Made by a program: the position numbers and the translations under genes
Notes under the pieces: model-generated
Databases searched by the model: none
What the model was told of the DNA's origin: nothing
The model's input: the letters and a program-made list of their open reading frames with translations, nothing else
Origin: DSOI01 sp041394885
GTDB lineage: Bacteria; Acidobacteriota; Terriglobia; Bryobacterales; Bryobacteraceae
DNA: 64,000 nt
Direction of reading: 5' to 3'
Assembly (NCBI GenBank): GCA_041394885.1
Contig: JAWKHI010000014.1
Coordinates: forward strand, 62,001 to 126,000
In this document: positions 34,333 to 41,983 of the stretch, one piece after another
How the letters are laid out: every line of letters begins with the position of its first letter
How positions within the stretch are numbered: position 1 is the first letter of the stretch

Positions 34333-36021
34333 ATGCACGTGAGGGCCCTCCGTTTTGCGGCCGCGGCAATTGTTCTTTTCCAGCCGGCAATTTTGGGGGA
34401 TCAAAAAGAGGCTCCGCGGCGTGGAGGAATTCTCCGCGTAGCGCAGCGCGCGGAACCAAAGACCTGGAACCCGGTGACCGCTCTGGATGCGCCGTCGCGC
34501 GAGATTATCCGCAGGATGCACTCGGATTTGATCTCGATCGACGGAGTTACTCAGCGCTCCGTTCCGGGGTTGGCCGAGCGGTGGTCCGCATCGAAAGATG
34601 GGACTCGATACGTTCTCCACCTGCGGCGGGGGGTAAAGTTCTCCGACGGTACGCCGTTCACCGCCAGCGACGTTCTGTTCTCATGGAGTGTCTATCTTGA
34701 CCCGGCGGTGGGATCGCCCCAACGCGATTTGCTAGTAATTGACGGCCAGCCGATTCGTGCCGTGCAGACCGATGCAGAGACGGTGGAATTCATCCTGCCG
34801 AAGCCCTACGCGGCGGCGGAGAGATTGTTCGATTCGATCGCGATCCTGCCACGGCACCGGCTGGAGACGGCGTGGAAGGCGGGTAAGCTCGCCGAGCAAT
34901 GGACGGCGAATGCGGACCCGGCGTCGATTGCAGGGCTCGGGCCGTTCCGCCTGAAGGCCTACCATCCGGGCGAGGCGGTGGTGCTCGAACGAAATCCGTA
35001 CTACTGGCGCAAAGGCGCCTCGGGCGAGAGTCTGCCCTACCTCGACGGCATCGAGTTCCGTCTGCTCGCAGACGAAGACACGCAGTTGGCGCGGTTCGTT
35101 GCCGGGGAACTCGACGTGCTTGGCAGACTGAACCTGAAAGCCGCCGGGTACCTGGAGAAGCAAGGCGCGCGCATCATCGACCTCGGCGCCGGGCTCGAAT
35201 ACAACTTCCTGTGCTTCAACTTGTCGCCAGGGCACCCGAAGATGGCATGGTTCGGGTCGCGCGACTTCCGGAACGCGCTCTCGCAGGCGGTCGATCGCGA
35301 GGGACTCGTCCGCGTGGCCTACGATGGGCGCGGGGTACCGTTGTGGGGTCCGGTGAGTCCGGGCAACCGTCTCTGGTACGACGCCGCGCTGCCCCGCCCC
35401 GCGCGTTCCGTCGCCGCAGCGAGACAATTGCTGCGCCAGGCGGGCTTTCGATGGAACAGTAGCGGTCGGCTGGAGGACATTTCCGGACAACCGGTGGAGT
35501 TGTCAATCCTCGTCTCCGCGTCGAGCGCGGAACGGGTACGGATGGCCACGGTGCTCCAAGCCGACTTTCGCGAGTTGGGGATCGGCGTGACTGTGGCGCA
35601 ACTCGAATTCCGTTCGCTGCTCGATCGGGTATTGAAGACGCGGCAGTTCGACACCGTGCTGCTTGGGTTAGGCGGTGCGGACCCCGATCCGAATCCGGAG
35701 ATGAACGTGTGGCTCTCCTCGGGCGGGATGCATCTGTGGAATCCGGGTCAGGCGCGGCCGGCCGCGGAGTGGGAGGCCGAGATCGACCGGCTGATGCGGC
35801 AGCAGATGTACACCATCGAGCCCGCTGCGAGGAAGAAGCTCTACCACCGTGTTCAAAGGATTCTGGCGGCTGAGCAGCCAATGATCTTTCTCGCCAGTCC
35901 GAACATCGTCGTGGCGCGGAGTGGGCGCGTGGGCAATTTCCGTCCGGCGCTGTTCGGACATCACGTCTTGTGGAACTCGCAGGAGCTTTTCCTGCAAGGG
36001 AGCGCCGCACCCCATCCATGA
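34333..36021 (+). CDS. Peptide-binding protein of the ABC transporter (SBP_bac_5)
   Basis: 562 residues with a signal peptide (residues 1-22, no lipobox Cys visible). It follows the family 5 extracellular solute-binding pattern: GGILRVAQRAEPKTWNPV, LAERWSASKDGTRYVLHLRRGVKFSDGTPFTASDV and FRNALSQAVDREGLV. AGGGG sits 4 nt before the ATG and the gene is 5 nt after the permease. Its TGA overlaps the ATG of the sigma factor gene, so peptide import and the sigma factor are translated from one message. Which peptides it binds cannot be read from sequence. Confidence 0.88.
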   Translation: MHVRALRFAAAAIVLFQPAILGDQKEAPRRGGILRVAQRAEPKTWNPVTALDAPSREIIRRMHSDLISIDGVTQRSVPGLAERWSASKDGTRYVLHLRRGVKFSDGTPFTASDVLFSWSVYLDPAVGSPQRDLLVIDGQPIRAVQTDAETVEFILPKPYAAAERLFDSIAILPRHRLETAWKAGKLAEQWTANADPASIAGLGPFRLKAYHPGEAVVLERNPYYWRKGASGESLPYLDGIEFRLLADEDTQLARFVAGELDVLGRLNLKAAGYLEKQGARIIDLGAGLEYNFLCFNLSPGHPKMAWFGSRDFRNALSQAVDREGLVRVAYDGRGVPLWGPVSPGNRLWYDAALPRPARSVAAARQLLRQAGFRWNSSGRLEDISGQPVELSILVSASSAERVRMATVLQADFRELGIGVTVAQLEFRSLLDRVLKTRQFDTVLLGLGGADPDPNPEMNVWLSSGGMHLWNPGQARPAAEWEAEIDRLMRQQMYTIEPAARKKLYHRVQRILAAEQPMIFLASPNIVVARSGRVGNFRPALFGHHVLWNSQELFLQGSAAPHP

Positions 36022-36581
36022 TCAGCAAAGGGCCAGGCCCGTCGTGGTCCGACGAAGATCTCGTTTGCGAATGCCGCGGGGGCAGCCAGGCGGCCTGGCA
36101 GGTGCTCGTCGACAGGTACAAGAAACTCGTCTACTCGATCCCCGGCAAGTATGGACTACCGCCCGAGGAGAGTGCCGATGTCTTTCAGGCCGTTTGGACG
36201 GACCTGTATCGCGACCTCGATCGCCTCCAAAACGCGGGCGCGCTCCGCGGGTGGCTGATCACCGCCACCGCGCGCCGTTCCCTGCACCAGAAGAAGCGGC
36301 TGGCGCGTACCGCGGAGTTGGGGAATCTCGACGTCCCGGCGGACTCTCCGGACGCTGGAGCGATCTATGCCGAGACCGAACGGGAGCAATTGATCCGCGA
36401 CGCGGTGGCTGAACTTCCGCCGCGTTGCCGCAAAATCATCGAGATGCTCTTCTTCCGGAACCCGCCGCGCCCCTACCAGGAATTGGCGGCGGAGTTGGGG
36501 CTCGCCGAGGGGTCGATCGGGTTCATCCGCGGGCGCTGTCTCAAGAAATTGCGGGCGATTCTCGAGGAGAGAGGTCTGTGA
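36018..36581 (+). CDS. ECF-type RNA polymerase sigma factor coupled to TPR-CHAT gene
   Basis: 187 residues. Region 2 spans ~25-90 (DRYKKLVYSIPGKYGL, then FQAVWTDLYRDL and RGWLITATARRSLHQ); region 4 spans ~125-180 (LPPRCRKIIEMLFF, YQELAAELGLAEGSIGFIRGRCLKKLR), a clear helix-turn-helix. The start overlaps the binding-protein stop (ATGA) and its stop overlaps the GTG of the TPR-CHAT gene (GTGA). No classical anti-sigma gene follows directly; the zinc-site protein at 39410 is a candidate. It is likely to control envelope or protease genes, but the target is unknown. Confidence 0.88.
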   Translation: MISKGPGPSWSDEDLVCECRGGSQAAWQVLVDRYKKLVYSIPGKYGLPPEESADVFQAVWTDLYRDLDRLQNAGALRGWLITATARRSLHQKKRLARTAELGNLDVPADSPDAGAIYAETEREQLIRDAVAELPPRCRKIIEMLFFRNPPRPYQELAAELGLAEGSIGFIRGRCLKKLRAILEERGL

Positions 36582-39337
36582 GCGACGAGACTCCCGCTCG
36601 ATTACACGCCGAAGTGCTCGCGGTTGTCTTCGACGACCGGGATCACGCCATCGCGCTCGCCGCGAAGGCCAGGGAGTTCGCGCGCCTGAGCGGCGACCGG
36701 CTTTCGGCGGCTTGGGCGGATCGCATCGACGGCCACCTCGCCCACACCGGCGGCGACTACGCCGGGGCGGCCGATGCCTACCAGAGAGCAGTCGCCGGGT
36801 TCGAAGTGGAGGGCGCCGCCATCGAAGTCGGGCGCACGCTGTTGAGCGGGCTGCAGGCACTGATTTATCGCGGTGAGTACGATCGTGCGCACCGCTGGGC
36901 GGCGCGCGCGGAAGCGATCTTTCGGGAGAACGGCGATGCGCTGCGGCTGGCGCGGCTCGCCTCCAACGCCGGCAACATCTACTACCGGCAGGACCGGCTC
37001 GAACAAGCCAAAGCCTGCTATCTGCGGGCTATCGAGGGCTTCGCCGCCAACGGCCAGCCCCGCGATCTCGCCGCCGCTTTGAGCAATCTGGCCGTGTGCA
37101 GCATCAGCCTGGGCGAGTTTTCGGCAGCCATGGGCTACTACGAGCGCGCCCGTGATCACTGCCGGGAACATGGCCTCGACAATCTGGCGGCACGAGCCGA
37201 CTACAACGTCGCGTACCTGCACTATCTCCGCGGCGACTACCGCGAGGCCTTCGAGCTCTATCGCCGCGCGCGGGAGTTGGCCCGCCGGACCGGCGACCGC
37301 TATCACGAAGCCCTCTGCGATCTGGATGAGGCCGAGATGAGTCTTGACCTCAACCTCACGGGCGAAGGGCTGCGGCTGGCCAAGCGCGCCCGGGATGGCT
37401 TCGTCGCCCTCGGAATGCGGTATGAGCGGGCGAAAGCGCTAGTCAACATCGCTGTAGCCAACAGCCAGTACCAGGCGTTCGACGACGCTGAGAAGGCGCT
37501 GCGGGCGGCGCGCCGGCTGTTCGTCGCTGAAAAGAATGCGCTGTGGCCGGCCATGGTGGATCAACTCCGGGCGGTGGCGGCGTTCCGCTCCAGCCGCGTT
37601 TCTCGCGCCCGGCGGCTGGCGTCATCGGCATGGCGGACTCTGCTCGAAGCTCCGTTTCCGGGACGCGCCGCGCACGCCCAGATTCTGCTCGCGAGAGTGT
37701 GGCTGGCCGGCGGCGATTGGGAGCGAGCAATCGCCGAGAGCCGGGACGCCATGGGATACGCCGGCAACGCAGCTTCGCCCTCTTTGCGATTCCATGCCGA
37801 TCTTCTTCGGGGAGAGATCGCGGAGCTGCGCGGGTTGTGGTTGGAGGCCTGTGACAGCTACGAGGCGGCGCGAGCCAACATCGAAGAACTGCGGAACCGG
37901 TTGCACTCGGAAGATCTCCGCATCTCGATCCTGAGCGACAAACTGGCGGTCTACACGTCGCTGGCCGCGCTGTGCATGGAGTCGCCGGCGAGCGCGGAGA
38001 TCGGCGGGGTGGAACGCGCTTTGGCGCTCGTCCAGGAAGCGAAATCCCGAACCCTCGCCGAGCGCATCGCCGGAGCCGAAGCCTGCTCGGAGCCGGAAGC
38101 CGCGCGCGACCTGCGCGGCGAGTTGAACTGGATCTACCGGCAGGTGGAACTGAATTCCGCCCTGGATCTGCTGACAGGCGCCAATCGCGCCGCGACACTG
38201 CGGACGCGTGCGGCCGAGATCGAGCGGCGTTTGCGGGGGCTGAGCGAACCAGCCGCGCAGCCGGGCAAGGCTGCGGCGCTGTCCCTCTCCGGCGTGCTGG
38301 AACCCCATGAGAGATTCGTGGAACTGGTGGAGATCCGCGGGCGATTCCACGCCTTCGTACTCAGCCCGGCCGGGGTGAGTGCGGTCCCCTTGGGTCCGGT
38401 GGCGACGGTTCTGGCCGTGCTCCGCCTGGTCCGATTCCAGATCGGCAAGTACCGGTGGGCAGGCCGGTTCGATCTGCTGCGCAGAGACACCATGGGCGCC
38501 GTGCAAAGCCATCTCTTCGATTTGCATCGCATGCTGATCGCCCCGCTCGACCCACACCTGGATGGGTGCACAACACTGTTGATCGCCCCGTGCCACGGGC
38601 TCCACGAACTGCCGTTCGGGGCGCTTCACGATGGCAGCCAGGCGCTGATCGACCGGTTCGCCGTTTCGATTGCGCCGAGCGCCACCGTGTTCGCACTGGG
38701 ACGCACCCGGCCGCGCACCGCGGCGTCTGGTTCGCTGGTGATGGCCGTGCCGGACTCCGCCAACCCGGGTATCGAACATGAGGCCCGGCTCGTCCACGAG
38801 GCACTGTGGGATTCGGAACTGCTGTTGGGGAAGGATGCCTCGCTCGAGGCGTTTACGGAGAGGGCGCCGGGGCGCCGGATCGTCCACATCGCCTCGCACG
38901 GGATCCATCGTGGCGACAACCCCTTTTTCTCGGGTGTCGAGCTCGCCGGCGCCAGGCTCAGCCTCTTCGACCTCCAGCAACTATCGCTCAACGTCGATCT
39001 CGTCACACTCAGCGCATGCCACAGCGGAGCGGGAGTGAGTATCGGCGGCGATGAGCGGATCGGGGTGCTGCGGGGTTTCCTGCTGGCTGGGGTCCGAAGC
39101 GTGCTGGCGAGTTTGTGGGAGGTCGACGACGAATCGGCGCTTGCTTTCATGCGGGTGTTTTACCAGGAGGTGGGAGCCGGCGCGGACTGGGCCTCGGCAG
39201 CACGCCGGGCGGCGATCGAGCGGCGGGCGGTACAGGCGCACCCGTACTACTGGGCGCCGTTCTTGGTTTTCGGCGATCCTGGAGCGCCCGGTGGGACTCA
39301 GGGCGAAAGGAGTGGAAAATATTTCCGATGCCGGTAA
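36578..39337 (+). CDS. TPR-CHAT caspase-like protease
   Basis: 919 residues from a GTG overlapping the sigma stop. Residues ~20-500 hold about ten TPR-like helical pairs (for example GDYAGAADAYQRAVAGFE and DRLEQAKACYLRAIEGFA); ~540-600 is a charged linker; ~600-915 is a CHAT domain with His774 (HIASHG) and Cys814 (LSACHSG), the caspase-type dyad, ending HPYYWAPFLVFGDPG. No signal peptide: cytoplasmic. The TPR part probably senses a protein or peptide and switches on the protease. In type III-E CRISPR a TPR-CHAT protein (Csx29) cleaves Csx30, a partner of a sigma factor; here a sigma factor gene is directly coupled, but there is no CRISPR. Confidence 0.9.
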   Translation: MSDETPARLHAEVLAVVFDDRDHAIALAAKAREFARLSGDRLSAAWADRIDGHLAHTGGDYAGAADAYQRAVAGFEVEGAAIEVGRTLLSGLQALIYRGEYDRAHRWAARAEAIFRENGDALRLARLASNAGNIYYRQDRLEQAKACYLRAIEGFAANGQPRDLAAALSNLAVCSISLGEFSAAMGYYERARDHCREHGLDNLAARADYNVAYLHYLRGDYREAFELYRRARELARRTGDRYHEALCDLDEAEMSLDLNLTGEGLRLAKRARDGFVALGMRYERAKALVNIAVANSQYQAFDDAEKALRAARRLFVAEKNALWPAMVDQLRAVAAFRSSRVSRARRLASSAWRTLLEAPFPGRAAHAQILLARVWLAGGDWERAIAESRDAMGYAGNAASPSLRFHADLLRGEIAELRGLWLEACDSYEAARANIEELRNRLHSEDLRISILSDKLAVYTSLAALCMESPASAEIGGVERALALVQEAKSRTLAERIAGAEACSEPEAARDLRGELNWIYRQVELNSALDLLTGANRAATLRTRAAEIERRLRGLSEPAAQPGKAAALSLSGVLEPHERFVELVEIRGRFHAFVLSPAGVSAVPLGPVATVLAVLRLVRFQIGKYRWAGRFDLLRRDTMGAVQSHLFDLHRMLIAPLDPHLDGCTTLLIAPCHGLHELPFGALHDGSQALIDRFAVSIAPSATVFALGRTRPRTAASGSLVMAVPDSANPGIEHEARLVHEALWDSELLLGKDASLEAFTERAPGRRIVHIASHGIHRGDNPFFSGVELAGARLSLFDLQQLSLNVDLVTLSACHSGAGVSIGGDERIGVLRGFLLAGVRSVLASLWEVDDESALAFMRVFYQEVGAGADWASAARRAAIERRAVQAHPYYWAPFLVFGDPGAPGGTQGERSGKYFRCR

Positions 39338-39409
39338 GAATTACTATATTTCGATCGAGGATGGTTACCCTAGAGTATTAGAGTCGGGGTTCTTCTGCCC
39401 TCTCGCCGT

Positions 39410-40063
39410 ATGAAGCGTCAATGCATCCACTTCACCGAAATCGCCTGGGCGGATTTCGCCCGGGGCTTAGGGACCGCCGCTCAGCGGCTGGCGATGCAGG
39501 CGCATCTCGATTCCGGGTGCCAGCCGTGTGTCGGTATTTTCCGCAAGTTGTGCGATGTGTTTCGAGTGGGGCAGATGGCGGAGGCACCCCTAGAAGTTGT
39601 GGAGCGGGCTATCGCGATCTTCCCGCACGCCGCGGACCGGGGGTGGCTGGAACGGTTGGAAACTGTAGTTGCAGAACTTGTATCGAATACCCAGCTCGAG
39701 TGGCGTCCGGCGGGAGTCCGTTCTATGGCCCTCGACGTGCAAGTCGGTGGAGAGCGGCGGCTATACCGCGCAGGCGGGTATTGGATAGACCTCAACCTTG
39801 ACCCGCCGAAACCCATCGGCGCGGGTGAGTTGGTCGGCCAGATTTCGGCCGATGGAGACGATCAGCGTGAGAGTTTCGACGGCGCGCTGGTTCAACTAGT
39901 CATCGCGGGCCGCACACGCGAGGAGACGCCGGCCAACCGGTTCGGCGAATTCGTTCTTCCCCTCCCCAAGGGAAAGGCCGCTACCCTTCGCATAGCGCTC
40001 AAGGACGCTGGCAGGCTGATCGAACTACCACTTCAGACTGGCCGCCAGAACCGGAAGCGCTGA
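39410..40063 (+). CDS. Small protein with anti-sigma-like His/Cys site and beta-rich C-terminus
   Basis: 217 residues, no membrane helix or signal peptide. Near the N-terminus AHLDSGCQPC gives His32, Cys37, Cys40 (H-x4-C-x2-C), one residue longer than the H-x3-C-x2-C of zinc anti-sigma domains. The helix before it (FARGLGTAAQRLAMQ) also fits that fold. Residues ~90-205 are strands similar to Ig-like/carboxypeptidase-regulatory sandwiches (VSFD-type turns, RFGEFVLPLPKG). It lies 72 nt after the CHAT gene and 17 nt before the subtilase gene. A role as anti-sigma factor or CHAT substrate is inference from position and motif. Confidence 0.65.
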   Translation: MKRQCIHFTEIAWADFARGLGTAAQRLAMQAHLDSGCQPCVGIFRKLCDVFRVGQMAEAPLEVVERAIAIFPHAADRGWLERLETVVAELVSNTQLEWRPAGVRSMALDVQVGGERRLYRAGGYWIDLNLDPPKPIGAGELVGQISADGDDQRESFDGALVQLVIAGRTREETPANRFGEFVLPLPKGKAATLRIALKDAGRLIELPLQTGRQNRKR

Positions 40064-40080
40064 TCTCATCTGGTGAAAAA

Positions 40081-41448
40081 ATGAGGAAACGAACCAAACG
40101 ATACGCCTTGGCGGCGTGGGCGGTAGTGCTGTCTGCCGCCATCCCCTCGTGGGCGGAAACCCGGTACGTGGTGGAAGCGGCACCCGGCACCAACGTGGCC
40201 GTGCTGGGGCCGCGCTACGGCTTTTCCATCGTTGCAACGGCGAAAGAGTCCACCGAGGACATCTACACGATCGCTACCGCGGAACCCCTCACTGCGGACG
40301 CTTTGAAGCGGTTGTCCCACGAAAAAGGCATCACCGAAGTCGAAGCCAATCATGAACTGGAGTCGGCCGAGTGGGAGGAGAGTGGCTCCCGGCGTCCGGC
40401 CGCTCTCGAACCTCTCGGTAACGCATTCGCCTCCAAAGCCGCGGTCGACTACTACGGAAACCGCGTGCGTGCGAGTTATTCCGGCCAGCGGGCGGCACAA
40501 ATCATCGCGCTTCCGGAGGCTCTCCGCACCTTTGGCGCGGGCGGGGGCGTGGTGGCGATCATCGACACGGGAGTCGATACGGCGCATCCGGCCCTTCGCG
40601 GGGCGCTCGTTCCGGGCTACGACTTCACGCGCGACCGTCCCGACACGGTTTCCGAACTATACGATCTGGACGCGTCGCAGCGGGAAGGGTTGACGCAGTC
40701 CACGGTCGAGATCCTGGATCAATCGACCGTGGAGATCCTCGATTCGCGGTTCTTCGTCGCGATGCTCGACCAATCGACGGTGGAAATTCTCGACCAGTCT
40801 ACGGTGGAGATCCTCGATGGCAAGCTGCCGAAGGCATTTGGCCACGGCACGATGGTGGCCGGGTTGGTTCACCTGGTTGCGCCGCAGGCGAAGATCATGC
40901 CGCTCAAGGCGTTCCGTTCCGACGGCACAGCGACGATCTACGACATTGCCCGCGCGATCCGCTACGCCGCCGACCATGGCGCCGGAGTGATCAACATGAG
41001 CCTCAGCTACACCACTCCTTCGGAGATCCTACGCTCGGCACTCGAGTACGCTCAAGGCAAAGGTGCTATCTGTGTTGCCTCGGCGGGCAACCGCGGCCGC
41101 GAGATGAGGGTCTACCCCGCCTCCTACAAGTATGTGGTGGGCGTAGGCTCCACGAATTTCTCAGACCGCCGCAGCCCCTTCAGCAATTATGGCGATTCGA
41201 CGCTGACGGCCGCGCCCGGAGAGGCGCTCGTCACGCTGTTTCCCGGCGGCCACTACGCAGCCGTCTGGGGAACCAGTTTCAGTTCGGCACTTGCCTCCGG
41301 CTCGGCGTCGCTTATGCGGTCACTTTACCCGCAAATGCGGAGTGAATTTGTCAAGAAGGCGTTTGACCATGGTATCCGGATCCGCCAGGAGATGGGGGAT
41401 GGCCGGATCGAGCTGATGCGAATTCTCACTTATTGCCTCCGTTATTAA
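40081..41448 (+). CDS. Exported subtilase (S8) with QSTVEILD repeats between catalytic Asp and His
   Basis: 455 residues: signal peptide (1-25, SWA cleavage), propeptide-like region (~26-145), catalytic domain. The triad is Asp162 (AIIDTGVD), His255 (FGHGTMVAG), Ser399 (GTSFSS), with Asn337 in SAGN for the oxyanion hole. Asp and His are ~93 residues apart, against about 32 in subtilisin; the extra stretch contains four copies of QSTVEILD (206-221 and 231-246), split by SRFFVAMLD. All catalytic residues are present, so it should be active outside the cytoplasm. Location after the sigma/CHAT genes suggests membership in the same system. Confidence 0.9.
   Translation: MRKRTKRYALAAWAVVLSAAIPSWAETRYVVEAAPGTNVAVLGPRYGFSIVATAKESTEDIYTIATAEPLTADALKRLSHEKGITEVEANHELESAEWEESGSRRPAALEPLGNAFASKAAVDYYGNRVRASYSGQRAAQIIALPEALRTFGAGGGVVAIIDTGVDTAHPALRGALVPGYDFTRDRPDTVSELYDLDASQREGLTQSTVEILDQSTVEILDSRFFVAMLDQSTVEILDQSTVEILDGKLPKAFGHGTMVAGLVHLVAPQAKIMPLKAFRSDGTATIYDIARAIRYAADHGAGVINMSLSYTTPSEILRSALEYAQGKGAICVASAGNRGREMRVYPASYKYVVGVGSTNFSDRRSPFSNYGDSTLTAAPGEALVTLFPGGHYAAVWGTSFSSALASGSASLMRSLYPQMRSEFVKKAFDHGIRIRQEMGDGRIELMRILTYCLRY
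40696..40818 (+). repeat. Four 24-nt repeats encoding QSTVEILD
   Basis: Copies at 40696-40719, 40720-40743, 40771-40794 and 40795-40818; a 27-nt spacer encodes SRFFVAMLD, itself a possible diverged copy. Synonymous bases differ among copies while the eight residues are identical, so the peptide rather than the DNA is conserved. Confidence 0.93.
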
Positions 41449-41516
41449 AAACATTTTTTCGCCAGCCTCTATATTTCCACCCGTTGCGCTCCCCCTGACG
41501 ATGTGAAGGAGCGCAC

Positions 41517-41960
41517 TTGGCAAAGACAATCAAGCTCAACGTCAACGGTAAAGATTACACCGTCTCGATCAATAGCGAGGAGATGCCTCTGCTTTGGGTC
41601 CTGCGGGACCTGATCGGGCTGACGGGTACGAAATACGGCTGCGGCATCGAGGTTTGCGGCGCCTGCACCGTGCTCATGGACGGCCAGCCCGAACATTCTT
41701 GCGTGGTCAACGCGACTTCCGCTGTGGGCAAGAAGGTCGTTACCATCGAAGGCCTCTCACCGGACCGGAGCCATCCCGCTCAACAGGCGTGGATCCAGAA
41801 CCAGGTGCCGCAATGCGGCTTCTGCCAATCCGGCATGTTGATGTCGGTGGCGGGCGCGATGAAGGCTGGCCACCACGGAAACGAGATCATGAGCGAGGTG
41901 AAGAATCTCTGCGTGTGCGGCACCTACCAACGCATCAAGGAGTGCGTCGGTAGCCTGTAG
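41517..41960 (+). CDS. iorA: 2Fe-2S subunit of isoquinoline 1-oxidoreductase-type molybdenum hydroxylase
   Basis: 147 residues from a TTG start preceded by GAAGGAG at 8-10 nt. Plant-type 2Fe-2S ligands are Cys42, Cys47, Cys50 and Cys62; the second helical cluster has Cys100, Cys103, Cys132 and Cys134. This is the standard small subunit of xanthine-oxidase-family enzymes of the IorAB type. It passes electrons from the molybdenum centre in the large subunit encoded 23 nt downstream. The cognate cytochrome often linked to IorAB is not present here. Confidence 0.9.
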   Translation: MAKTIKLNVNGKDYTVSINSEEMPLLWVLRDLIGLTGTKYGCGIEVCGACTVLMDGQPEHSCVVNATSAVGKKVVTIEGLSPDRSHPAQQAWIQNQVPQCGFCQSGMLMSVAGAMKAGHHGNEIMSEVKNLCVCGTYQRIKECVGSL

Positions 41961-41983
41961 CTGAATCGAGTCCGGAGAAAACC

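Noticed and set aside
36018..39337. Type III-E CRISPR (Craspase) locus
   Set aside because: A TPR-CHAT protein and a sigma factor are present, but no Cas7-11, Csx30/Csx31 by sequence, Cas1 or repeat array is in the window.
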